Assembly (NCBI GenBank): GCA_003280105.1
Contig: QCFX01000010.1
Coordinates: forward strand, 1 to 53,162
Length of the DNA stretch: 53,162 nucleotides
Direction: 5' to 3'
Source: Prochlorococcus sp. AG-363-N20
GTDB taxonomy: Bacteria; Cyanobacteriota; Cyanobacteriia; PCC-6307; Cyanobiaceae
Within the stretch, counting starts at the first letter, position 1. Each line of letters starts with the position of its first letter. Both the position numbers and the translations under genes were made by a program. Shown here one piece after another: positions 35,878 to 44,908 of the stretch. The notes under the pieces were generated by a model. That model searched no databases and was not told the origin of the DNA. It was given only the letters and a program-made list of their open reading frames with translations.

Positions 35878-37379
35878 TTAGCTATGGGCGAATCTCCTTT
35901 GTATTTCAACTAAGAAGGCCTTGTCAAACTTGCTGAGGAGGGACATGAAAATAAAAAGAACCAGGAGGCAGGAAACTAACAATAAAGAGAATTTAAAGTA
36001 ATAATTTGACGGTATGAAGCCTTTTAAACTAATAGAATAAGCCGTACAAACAGCAAACGAAAAAGGAGCAAGAGCCTTAAAATAAGGCCATGAGACTTTG
36101 TATATCTTATTTGACAGCTTGCTTACGAAATATGCCCTACATAGCGAAGCTATTGCTATTGACCACCCAATTGAAATAAGTCCTAAATAAGGCACTGATA
36201 ATATAAAGACTGTTGTAAAGATAATGGCATATAACAGATATGAAATTAGATAATAAATTGGTTTCTTTTCTATAAGTATCCCTACCTGAGTTACATTTGC
36301 AATAAGTTGAATGCATATGCTTAGTACTAAGGGGAAAATTAGAATCTGTGACTCTGAATAAGATGATTCGCCAACAACTTCAACTATATTTGATGAGAAT
36401 ATTGACATTAGCAAGAGGAAAAATGAAGAGACTAATGCTATTAGCTTTAATGTAATTGAGAAAATTCTGTGAGAGCTTCTTCTGTTCGAGATCTTGAGAT
36501 AAACAGGCCCCCATGCGGTATTAAAAGCAGATTCTATAAGAGTTGATATTGCAGCAATTCTTGCGGCGAGGGCAAAGAGACCTAATTCATAATCCTCTAG
36601 AAACCATTTAACTAATACTCTTTCCCATAAAGGCATTAATGTTATAAGAGTACTTAGCAGACCTAAAGGAAGAGCAAAGTAAAAAAGCTTATTGATAGTT
36701 GATAGATTAATGCTATACAATGGTGATATTATTGACTTTTTTAAAACATAAAAATAATCCGATTATTGCAAATAATACCCTAGAAAATAAGTAGATTAAA
36801 AATACTGTATGAATGTCATTTGAACGGTCAAAAAATATGGCCATTACCATGAAAGCGGTAGCTAATGAGGAGGAAATTGAAAGAATCGAATAATACTTCA
36901 GGTTTGCAACCCATCTAAAGAGATCTAAGCAGTACTCAATTATTAGAAGGAATGGGATTTGGAGTGAGACTATTAAAAGTAAATTCTTTGGAGATTCAGA
37001 ATAAATATTATTGGAAATTATGTTATTAGAAAAAATGTAGAACAGGCAACTAAGAACCAAAGCAAAAGTAATCTGCATTAAAAGACTGTGCGAAGCCATT
37101 TCCTTTCTTTTTTGTGCACTCATTGGCTCATGCAGCAGCCTTCCTAAAGCAGGGATCTGGCCGAATATAGATGTGTTTACTAGAAAAATAATACTAGTTG
37201 AAAGGAAATCTATCTGACCTAAAATAGTTGGTGGAAAATTACGAGCAAGTGTGCTAAAAAATCAATAACCCTGCAAAACAATTTATAAACTTTGATACCG
37301 CAACTAATATTGAACCTTTCCCAAGGCTATATAGAAAATCTGATTGATTAGATATTTCTCTAATATTATTTCTTGGCAT
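35878..37379 (-). pseudogene. Wzx-type polysaccharide flippase, interrupted by two +1 frameshifts
   Basis: Three consecutive frames encode one protein of about 499 residues with 12 or so membrane helices, as in the polysaccharide flippase (Wzx/MATE-like) family that moves lipid-linked sugar units across the inner membrane. The first part (ATG 37379, MPRNNIREISNQSDFLYSLG) ends at a TAG right after a T6 run in the coding sense (37256-37261). The second part (FPPTILGQIDFLSTS and onward) ends after an A6 run (36737-36742). The third runs to 35878. Removing one base from each run restores a single 500-codon frame. It is a pseudogene as written. It could be restored by slippage. FkbM and DUF2079 neighbours support a surface-glycan role. 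Confidence 0.8.
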
Positions 37380-37483
37380 CTTACTTATCTAAGGAATTCT
37401 CTGTTGGAATAGCTACTATCATTTGATAATGAACTGACTTCAGCTGGTTAATCTTTTTAAATCTTCGCTGTTCCCCAAAGATA

Positions 37484-38257
37484 CTAATCAATAGTATTGA
37501 TAGCAATTTTTTTTATTATTCCTGGTCTAAAATCAAAATTCAGCTTTGGATCATAGAAGCTGTAACCTAGCGATTTCAGGAAATCAATACTCTCACTACT
37601 TCCATTATTTATCTCTTTTGAATCTTGCTCAAGTAAAATAACTGGCATATTTTTTTTAATCATTTCTTTGCTACCGCGTAGAACTTCTATCTCATGCCCC
37701 TCTGTGTCTATCTTTATAAGTGAAAGACTCTTTTTGTAATCTTTAAGTAAACAGTCTATTGTATCTGTCTTAACTTCAAATGAACCTCTTTCTTTTGAGG
37801 ATATTCTAGAACCACCCATATTTGCTTTATTTATAGACATAATAGCTGTGGATTTTTTGCTACTAATTGCCAACTTCTTGCAATGTATATTATCAAAACA
37901 ACTTGTATTCACTTTAAGTAGTTCGTATGTGATTGGAATAGGCTCAAAGGCTAAGACCTCTTCACTGATTTTGGAAAAATTAATAGAGTGACAACCAATA
38001 TTTGCCCCTATATCAATAAAAGTGCCTTTCTTAAGTAATTTATTCTTAATTAGGAATGCCATGACATCATCCATTAAAGATTTCTCGTAAGCTCCAAATT
38101 GATTTATAACTATTCCTATATGATCAAAAGAAAGAATTGCAATTTGCCTGCTTGTTCTTGAATTCCTTCTCGCAACACAGTGGTTAATAGCGTTTAAAGT
38201 AATTTCTAGAGCTAAAAAAGGCCTAAACCTTTTCTTGCTTTTGAAAGAGTGCAACAT
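37484..38257 (-). CDS. FkbM family methyltransferase
   Basis: The 257-residue protein carries a SAM-dependent methyltransferase domain: GTFIDIGANIGCHSINF (motif I, about residues 97-113), VLAFEPIPITYELL, VKTDTIDCLL and SLIKIDTEGHEIEVLRG, the hallmark of Methyltransf_21/FkbM. Such enzymes often O-methylate sugars in surface glycans; the substrate here is unknown. A run of eight A in the coding sense stays in frame. Its gene follows a 34-bp inverted repeat and precedes the flippase on the same strand. Confidence 0.9.
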   Translation of the reverse strand: MLHSFKSKKRFRPFLALEITLNAINHCVARRNSRTSRQIAILSFDHIGIVINQFGAYEKSLMDDVMAFLIKNKLLKKGTFIDIGANIGCHSINFSKISEEVLAFEPIPITYELLKVNTSCFDNIHCKKLAISSKKSTAIMSINKANMGGSRISSKERGSFEVKTDTIDCLLKDYKKSLSLIKIDTEGHEIEVLRGSKEMIKKNMPVILLEQDSKEINNGSSESIDFLKSLGYSFYDPKLNFDFRPGIIKKIAINTID

Positions 38258-38293
38258 GTACTTTTTTTTGATTTAGAGCCGTTTCAGGAGGTC

Positions 38294-38327
38294 CTACTAG
38301 AAACTATAGAACTATAGTTTCTAGTAG
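38294..38327. repeat. 34-bp inverted repeat (16-bp arms, two-base centre)
   Basis: CTACTAGAAACTATAG and its exact reverse complement are separated by AA. It lies 37 bases before the FkbM gene and downstream of the secreted-protein gene. It could end the upstream transcript or affect FkbM expression, but no T run follows on either strand. A remnant of a small mobile element is another option. Confidence 0.6.
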
Positions 38328-38460
38328 CCTCTATGAAGTCGAGAAATGAATTAACTAAATGGGATATACCCCTAACCCTTATTGAAATAAAGTGGCTAAT
38401 AAATAAAAAAGATATGTAAATAAATCGATTTAATCGTAAGAAATTCTCGAAGGTCTTTCT

Positions 38461-39244
38461 CTACCAGATTTCGAACTTAGGCCGGAACGGACCACTCCCA
38501 AAGCCTCCAACAGTATTGCTTCCACCTGGAACAACTGTCATGCCCGTGTTGGTAACTAAAAAAGTAACTTGAAGTCCAGAAGTTCCTTCTTCGATCACTA
38601 TTGGTGAATCGGGTGCAAAGCTGCCAACAAGTTTTGTTGAACTTCCACAGGAAGTAGAGGTTACATAGGCATCATTAGTGATCCTTGCTCTCATAACACC
38701 ACCTGACATTGGTGCGTAGGCTTCATATGATGGGTCTCCACCACAGCTTCCATTATTAAAATCATATAGCGTTTCTGTCCAATTTGAAGCTGGTGAACTT
38801 GTTGTTGAACCTCCCGAACTATTCGAATAATAAGTAATGTCATTTACTGTGTAGCTTCCACGCAACCCAAAAGTATTTTTTCATTTTTATGTATGCATAT
38901 TTATATGTATTATTTGGTGGTCTTGTAGCTGTGCCTCCTGCAAGACTTGCTGTTGTGCTTCCACCAATATCTACAGTAACTCCTCCCGTAGAGGTCAAAG
39001 TTGAAGTGCAAGTTGAGCCATCAAAGTTTGTACCAGTTAAAGGATCCCCTGTACATAAACCCATTTCATAAATGGTTATTTCGTAGCGTTCTGGAGTCCC
39101 TTCACAGTTAGAGCTAAAAGTTCCAGGATTATCTTCACATGCTGCAGATTGAATTTTTTCTGGGAAAGCCAAAGTAGATGCAAGGCAAATTCCACTAGCT
39201 GCTATGGCTTTGAGGAGTAAATTTTGAAACTTTGGATTTGACAT
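38461..39244 (-). pseudogene. Secreted protein of unknown function, interrupted by one +1 frameshift
   Basis: Two overlapping frames form one protein of about 260 residues. The first has a signal sequence (LLLKAIAASGICLASTLAF) and a Cys/Thr/Ser-rich region with CEDNPGTFSSNCEGTPERYEI, then runs off frame after an A6 run in the coding sense (38876-38881). Removing one A joins IKMKK to NTFGLRGSYTVNDITYY and continues to the TAG at 38461. Paired cysteines and Ser/Gly/Thr bias suggest an extracellular or surface protein. It follows the beta-barrel gene on the same strand. No family is recognised. Confidence 0.75.
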
Positions 39245-39300
39245 GGTTAAAAGAACAATGATTTGTTTGGAAGAGAAGGTTTACTTTTAATTAATGCGCT

Positions 39301-40564
39301 CTAACTGCCTGTTGCTCTATTGCTGAACTCTCCGGTAGAGCGCTCAAGCTTGACTTGGTAGCTACGTCTTACTGGCTGCGTCATCTGAGTAATCATATTT
39401 TTCTTGAAGTTTTTCTTGGCAAAAACCACTGGACTACTAGTTAGCTTTACCCGTAATCCATAGAATGTTTGATCTGTTTCAGGCAGTATTGAATTCACTT
39501 TTGTTTCGGTTGCGGAAAGTTCATTTGAAACCCATGCTTCAAAATTCACATGTGGTGAAGCTTGCCAATTCAAGGATGCTTCAGCCCCATTGTTATCCAC
39601 AGCATCTCGATAATCCCAATTGAAACCACGAACGAAAAATGCTATTTCGGGATTGTTTGGTAGGCGATAACCTACTTCAACATCCCAGCCTTCGACTACT
39701 TTTTTCTGTGTAACTGCCACCATCAACAGTTACCTCTTTTTTTCCAGTCCCCTGTAGATACCAGTTGTTCCTAACCTCAAAGTCCTTCCATAGATACTCT
39801 CCTCCCAAGCCAATTCGTGTATGCGCGGTGCTGTAGTTAGTAGTTCTGTAATCAAGGAAGGCATTTGCACCAAGCATTGATTCATCATTTGGACGATGCC
39901 TTATTCCTAAACCTAAGTTTGTTGTTGCACCTTTACTTTGTGCACCTGCAGTTAGTTTTGCTTGGGAGAATAAAAGTGTTTTTAAGTCACCTTCTTCATC
40001 TACTCCCATTTCCTTGAGCTTCATCAAGCTATCTATTGATAATGAGACACGTGAGTTCTTATCTCCAACGCTTCCTGCATTGAGTGCAATTGTAGTTTGA
40101 GCAAAAAATGGAATTTTTTGTATTTCATTATTTAAGTAACTGTTCGCAAGACCATTTGAACTATCAACCAAAAACCTTCTACCGTCATTTTTCATTACAT
40201 CAATATATTCATTGCTACCAGCATTGCTGTTAAGCATAGGAACAAAACGGGCTACATAATTAGCGCTTTTTTGAATTATTGATTCCAAGTTATTGGATGG
40301 ATTATGACCTTTGAATGAACCTAAGCAAGCCACAGAACGAGGATCATCAAAGATATTGCAGTCGGCTTGATTCCTGTGGATTGGATCTAGGTCAAACTTA
40401 AGGACCTTCTCATTGCTTGCACCCTTTGAGGCTATTAAGGACTGGCTTGGCAACTCATTTCGGTTATTAATGCTTGGATTTGCATTGACCTCTGCTTGAC
40501 TTGCTAAAGCAAAAAATGAGCCTAAAGCTATGGCGAGAGATGTTTTTCCTTTTAGCGATTGCAT
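39301..40564 (-). pseudogene. Inverse-autotransporter-like outer-membrane beta-barrel protein, interrupted by one +1 frameshift
   Basis: Two frames join into about 420 residues. A signal sequence (SLAIALGSFFALASQAEVNA) is followed by about 180 residues with a helical periplasmic part. The intimin/invasin-type barrel text comes next: LGLGIRHRPNDESMLGANAFLDY, then TRIGLGGEYLWKDFEVRNNWYL, and after the break VVEGWDVEVGYRLPNNPEIAF. The break is at an A6 run in the coding sense (39700-39705); removing one A restores the barrel. No Ig-like passenger follows, and the protein ends in a short basic tail. Family assignment rests on pattern memory (IAT_beta type). Confidence 0.72.
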
Positions 40565-40851
40565 TACTACACATATATTTAATTTGCCTTTTAGTGCATT
40601 TAAACCCTTTCGTCATAAACAATGCGGACACTTAATACTCTGCACATATAGAGATAGGCCCTCAAGCCGCCCTGTTCCCTTCTCAGGAAACTCTTCTTGT
40701 CAACTGTCTAGATGGTATGCAAACCCCGACAAAGCAAATAAAGGTTTGCATCCTCCTCTACAGACCGTTTGATCAGAAGGGTGTTGAACCAAACTTCTGA
40801 TTTGAGTAATTGTGGTTTCTAGCGGCTTAATGCTTAAGCTTTAAAATAGGA
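40565..40851. other. Non-coding spacer with two short inverted repeats
   Basis: No supported frame in about 287 bases. ATGCAAACC pairs with GGTTTGCAT across about 15 bases near 40717-40752, and ATCAGAAG pairs with CTTCTGAT near 40771-40801. Neither is followed by a convincing U run for the upstream minus-strand gene, though either may end or shape its transcript. It also contains the barrel gene's upstream region. Confidence 0.5.
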
Positions 40852-42267
40852 CTAATTCTCGATAGGTGTTGTTTCTCTAGAACAAATCCTAAGAAACTTA
40901 TTTGGTGAATAGCAATGCATCTTTGCAGATTTTGCTTCTTTCATTGCTTTAATGATTCTTTCATCTAGAGTGGATTCTTCAACAACTTTTAGCTTTCCAT
41001 TTACTCTTGCAAGATTTCTTTTCCCTGGAAAGACTAAATAATCGTAATTTTCGATTGCCAAATAATCTTTCTCCACAGTATATAAAACTCTTCTATTAGA
41101 AAATTGTGCGACATAATTGTCATTGGTTAATATGGAAGCATTGGCTTTTATATAAGGTTTGATCTGGGAGAGTGCGATTGCTTCTTTTGCTCTTGGTAAA
41201 TACCTGGATTGAAAATAGCCTGCTCTTGAGTAAGTAGAAAATGCAATGATTGATAAAAGTATAGTTGTATAAAATACTTTGTTTATATTTGACTTGGAAA
41301 GTGTTTTATTATATTCCAACGCATCAACACAAGCAACAATAATAAAAGGCAGTATTCCTATTGAGTAATGAGTATCAAGCTCTCTTTGCATTCCTTTGGA
41401 TGAGATTATATTTGTTAGATAAAAAGGGGTAGTCCCTATTAGTGCAGGAATTGACCTCTTATTTATAAGCGCCAAAAATGGTAGCAAAAGACCTAAAGTA
41501 TATAGAAAAATCGCCTCAGGCGGGGCTTCAGAAAAGATATTCCAAGGACTTGTTACCAGTGTTTTAATTATCTCAATATTACTTTCACCCAAATAACCTA
41601 GTCTTAGCTGAATAAAATCCCCAGCTTTCTGAGAATAACTAGAGGAAATAAGCCACCAAATGATTGAAACTATAAAAGTGAAGACTCCTTTGCTTGTTTT
41701 TCCTTTGATTAAGGCATAAAGGCCTAGACCAATTCCAAATAGTACCTGGGCCTTCTTTGCAAAAAGCGATAACATTAAAAAGAGATAGTAATAGCAAGTC
41801 TTATTTCTGCTTACCAGAAAAATAGAAAGTAACATGAATGGAGCAGTAATTACTTCTGGATGAAAGTTGGCTAGATTTACTAGAAATACATATGGACATA
41901 ATATTATTGCTATTGTTATAGAGAGAAGAATCTTTTTATTGAAAAACTTCTTTGAAGAGAATCTATATGCTATGTATGGAAGTGTCGATAAAGCAATGGA
42001 TTGCAAGCCAATTAAAGTATAGCTAGATGGAATTATCTTGTATGTAAACGCTATCGGTATTAGAAGTAGTGAGAAATGATCTTCTAAAGCAGATCTTCCT
42101 ATTAAGCTGCTTGGTTCATGTATACCACCATTAGCAATAAGCCATGTAAATTGTTCAAATAAGCCTAAATCTGCTATATCATTTCCCAATAGAAATTGCT
42201 TGCTGGCAGCACAGAAAAATAAAAATAAACCAAATAAAAGAGTTGTTTTTATTAATTGAGTCTTCAT
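40852..42267 (-). CDS. DUF2079 family multi-pass membrane protein
   Basis: The 471-residue protein has about 10 hydrophobic helices and a soluble C-terminal part. The DUF2079 signatures are ADLGLFEQFTWLIANGG, the EDHFSLLLIPIAF segment, LANFHPEVITAPFMLLSIFLV and a C-terminal SRYLPRAKEAIALSQIKPYIK stretch that ends in YDYLVF. The layout resembles GT-C type glycosyltransferases with an acidic motif in the first loop, so transfer of sugars from a lipid carrier is possible but unproven. It is divergent from a second DUF2079 gene. Confidence 0.85.
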   Translation of the reverse strand: MKTQLIKTTLLFGLFLFFCAASKQFLLGNDIADLGLFEQFTWLIANGGIHEPSSLIGRSALEDHFSLLLIPIAFTYKIIPSSYTLIGLQSIALSTLPYIAYRFSSKKFFNKKILLSITIAIILCPYVFLVNLANFHPEVITAPFMLLSIFLVSRNKTCYYYLFLMLSLFAKKAQVLFGIGLGLYALIKGKTSKGVFTFIVSIIWWLISSSYSQKAGDFIQLRLGYLGESNIEIIKTLVTSPWNIFSEAPPEAIFLYTLGLLLPFLALINKRSIPALIGTTPFYLTNIISSKGMQRELDTHYSIGILPFIIVACVDALEYNKTLSKSNINKVFYTTILLSIIAFSTYSRAGYFQSRYLPRAKEAIALSQIKPYIKANASILTNDNYVAQFSNRRVLYTVEKDYLAIENYDYLVFPGKRNLARVNGKLKVVEESTLDERIIKAMKEAKSAKMHCYSPNKFLRICSRETTPIEN

Positions 42268-42495
42268 TCTGTATTGGCTTATCTACTGATATAGATGTCA
42301 ATCATTTTATAATATGATTTGACTTGTATTGGGCTTAGAGCATTAGATTGACTATAATCTTTAGGCTAGGGCAAAATAAGTGGAAATTCCAGATGATCTA
42401 AAATGCAAACATCATTAGATTCGATTTCGTGAATTGTCTTAAATTATTTACACCGACCCTTAAAAGATCAAACTCCATTCTGATCCTTTTTTAAA

Positions 42496-43950
42496 GTGAA
42501 ACTTTCTCGGAAAATACCAAACGATACAGATTTAACAGAAGCTCCTTTCTTGCGAGAGAAAGGAAGCTTGATACCTAAAATTCCAAATCAACTTTTATAT
42601 ATTTGTTGTGCTATCTGTGTAGCTTTTTATCTCTTTTCTTTTTCTAGGCACCAACTTTTTCAAAGTAATGCATATGATATTGGAATATTTGATCAATGGA
42701 TTTGGCTCTTAAGTCAAGGCCTTCCTGTTATATCATCAATAACAAAATTTCATCTACTGGCTGATCACGGAGCCTGGGCCTTATATTTAGCATCTCCATT
42801 TTATAGGCTTCTGCCCACTATAAATTGGCTATTCTTTAGTCAGGCGTTTTGCTTAAGCTTTACTGCAATTCCTCTTTGGCTTTTAGCTAAACAGTCAAAA
42901 CTAAGTAATAAAAATGCTTGGGTAGTTTCTATTATCTGGTGGCTTCAACCTGTCGTCTTTAATACAAATCTTTTTGACTTTCACCCAGAAGTTTGGGCGA
43001 TGCCTGCTTTGGTCTTTGTTTACATATTTATAAGGGAAGATAAGTTTTTCCCTTGGCTGATCTTCTCATTGTTCGTTTTAGGCTGTCGAGATGGAATGGT
43101 TTTGATTATTGGTGGAATTGCTCTAGAGAATTTAATCAAAAGAAATATCAAGTGGTTTCTATTGAATGGAGGTATTTCTACTTTATGGTTTTTATTTCTT
43201 ACTTATTTCTTATATCCTTCCCTAGAGAAAGTTTCACAAGGTGGAATTAGCGCCACTACAACAAATCTAGAATCTATTTCGCAAACTTTAGTCAACCCGT
43301 TAATTCTAGCTTCAATCTTAGACCCTTTAGAAATTATTGTATATTTACTTCTTATAAGTATTGCTTTTCTGCCCTTTTGGCGTAAGGCCTCAATACCAAC
43401 TTTATATGCATGGATCCCCTTAGTGCTTTTAAACTTGATATCAGATAACCCATCTTTTAGAACGTTAATTCACCATTACAACCTTCCAATTGCTCTTATT
43501 GGAGTTGTTTCGGTAATAGATGGTCTCAGCATTAACCCGGATAGAAAAATACCATGGTATAAATTAGCTTGGATCACTATTTGCTGGGTTTGTCTTGCTA
43601 AACCTTATTTTTTTACAGGACCTTATCTTAAAAGAACATCTGATTTAAAAGCATTGAATCAATCGATAGCAATAGTTTTACCTCAGTCAAAGCTGCTTAC
43701 TACTAGTTATCTTGTCCCTCACCTCAGTCATCGAGAATATATAAATTTCCCGAGATTAGGAATAGATCCTTCTTTATATGTTGACCAAGTCGATACAGTT
43801 TTGCTTAACCCTCTTGATCCAGGATGGAATTCTAGTAGTAAGGCTCAACTTTTAATTCTTAATCAAGCCAAGAAGAAGGGTTGGAAATGTCGTCAATTTA
43901 ATCAAGGGCTGGAATTATGCACGTCATTAGATAATGAGAATATAAATTAA
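42496..43950 (+). CDS. DUF2079 family multi-pass membrane protein
   Basis: The 484-residue paralogue of the gene on the other side has YDIGIFDQWIWLLSQGL, LLADHGAWALYLASPFYRLL and NLFDFHPEVWAMPALVFVYI, with about 10 helices and a soluble C-terminus (YVDQVDTVLLNPLDPGW). Both paralogues share the DxGxFxQ-type loop, the DH pair and the FHPEV helix. The start is GTG 42496. The divergent arrangement and the 228-base shared upstream region suggest joint control. Substrate unknown; a glycan-assembly role is an inference from neighbours. Confidence 0.85.
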   Translation: MKLSRKIPNDTDLTEAPFLREKGSLIPKIPNQLLYICCAICVAFYLFSFSRHQLFQSNAYDIGIFDQWIWLLSQGLPVISSITKFHLLADHGAWALYLASPFYRLLPTINWLFFSQAFCLSFTAIPLWLLAKQSKLSNKNAWVVSIIWWLQPVVFNTNLFDFHPEVWAMPALVFVYIFIREDKFFPWLIFSLFVLGCRDGMVLIIGGIALENLIKRNIKWFLLNGGISTLWFLFLTYFLYPSLEKVSQGGISATTTNLESISQTLVNPLILASILDPLEIIVYLLLISIAFLPFWRKASIPTLYAWIPLVLLNLISDNPSFRTLIHHYNLPIALIGVVSVIDGLSINPDRKIPWYKLAWITICWVCLAKPYFFTGPYLKRTSDLKALNQSIAIVLPQSKLLTTSYLVPHLSHREYINFPRLGIDPSLYVDQVDTVLLNPLDPGWNSSSKAQLLILNQAKKKGWKCRQFNQGLELCTSLDNENIN

Positions 43951-44054
43951 TTAGATAAACTAATTTTGGATTCATGAAATTAAGTCTGATTTTTACAATT
44001 CAAATTCAGAATATAATTCTCGAGAAAGATAGAAATCAATCAACAGGAATTGTT

Positions 44055-44073
44055 CTTAGTAATTATTACTAAG
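44055..44073. promoter_or_regulatory. Palindrome upstream of the Nif11 gene promoter
   Basis: CTTAGTAAT and ATTACTAAG flank one T. The dyad ends 17 bases before a TATAAT (44090-44095), so it overlaps the expected -35 position. This is a normal place for a repressor or activator site. The protein that would bind it is unknown. Confidence 0.45.
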
Positions 44074-44166
44074 TGATATTGCCTATTCGTATAATACTAT
44101 TTACTACTTCCGCAGCGCGATTTCAAGTTCCTAGCTAGAGATTGATTAACTCCTATAGGAGGCTTC

Positions 44167-44355
44167 ATGTCTAAAAAACAGTTGGAAACTTTTTTTGCCA
44201 AAGCAAGTTCAGACAAGAATTTGCAAAAGCAAATAGTTGATTGTGGGCCTAATAACAGCTGTGTAGTTGCAGTTGGGAAGAAGTATGGCCACAACTTCTC
44301 ACCAGCGACAGTTAGTCACTGGCAGAGAGACCATAAGGGAGCACTTATCGCTTAG
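44167..44355 (+). CDS. Nif11-type leader-like small protein
   Basis: A 62-residue protein that opens with MSKKQLETFFAKASSDKNLQKQI and continues with CVVAVGKKYGHNFSPATV, the pattern of the Nif11 domain found in nitrogenase-region proteins and in leader peptides of prochlorosin-type lanthipeptides. It has a strong AGGAGG four bases before the ATG. It ends soon after the domain, without a GG-type cleavage site or a Cys-rich core, and no modifying enzyme is nearby. It is either a free-standing Nif11 protein or an orphan leader. Confidence 0.75.
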   Translation: MSKKQLETFFAKASSDKNLQKQIVDCGPNNSCVVAVGKKYGHNFSPATVSHWQRDHKGALIA

Positions 44356-44484
44356 CGATTTAATCAAGAATTGGTTTTTAGAGCTGGTCCGAAATAAATA
44401 CTTGTTATTCACAATCCAATAAATAGTTTGCAAGCTCTGAACCTCTCGGAGCCTGAGGGAAGTTGGTGAGATGAATTTGGGTAA

Positions 44485-44670
44485 TTAAAAGCCTTGATTA
44501 TCTTTATTGCTAGGAGTTGGAGATTGTTCTTCTTGTCCTTGAAATCTTTCAGCGATGAGTTTTATTCCTTTGAACAAATAGCGTAAAATCAATGCAGCCA
44601 CGGCAACCCAGCCTGCCGCAATTGCAATTGTAAGAAGTATTGCCCCTGGCCCAATGGCAGTATCTTGCAT
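44485..44670 (-). CDS. Small single-helix membrane protein
   Basis: The 61-residue chain has one hydrophobic helix (GAILLTIAIAAGWVAVAALILRYLF, about residues 9-33), then a basic patch KGIKLIAERF and a polar Gln/Ser/Pro tail. I do not recognise a family. The ATG start, the clean membrane helix with following positive charges and the absence of a competing frame support a real gene. Confidence 0.65.
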   Translation of the reverse strand: MQDTAIGPGAILLTIAIAAGWVAVAALILRYLFKGIKLIAERFQGQEEQSPTPSNKDNQGF

Positions 44671-44908
44671 GGCTGAATCATATCGATTGATATTGAAAAA
44701 GATACATTAAAAGTGTAAATACATCATTGTTTAGCTTGATTCCCGTTAATAGTGAACTTTCTGATCGTCAGCCTTTTGGAAGAAACTCAAATAGATTACA
44801 GAGCTTTAAACAATAAAAAAAACAAAATAGGTATTTATCCTTATTCAATGGTTAAAGTGGTTAAAAGTTGGATTTACTGAAGCCTGCTAATAGCGTCTTC
44901 CTCGGTCA

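Noticed and set aside
38889-39071. Plus-strand frame opposite the secreted-protein gene
   Set aside because: Val/Pro-rich text is the complement of a Thr/Gly-rich coding region; no ribosome-binding site.
36737-39705. Classical -1 programmed ribosomal frameshifting at AAAAAAG and TTTTTTA heptamers
   Set aside because: The runs look like slippery heptamers, but all four gaps need +1 (or -2), and the heptamer phase in the beta-barrel gene does not fit the X-XXY-YYZ frame.
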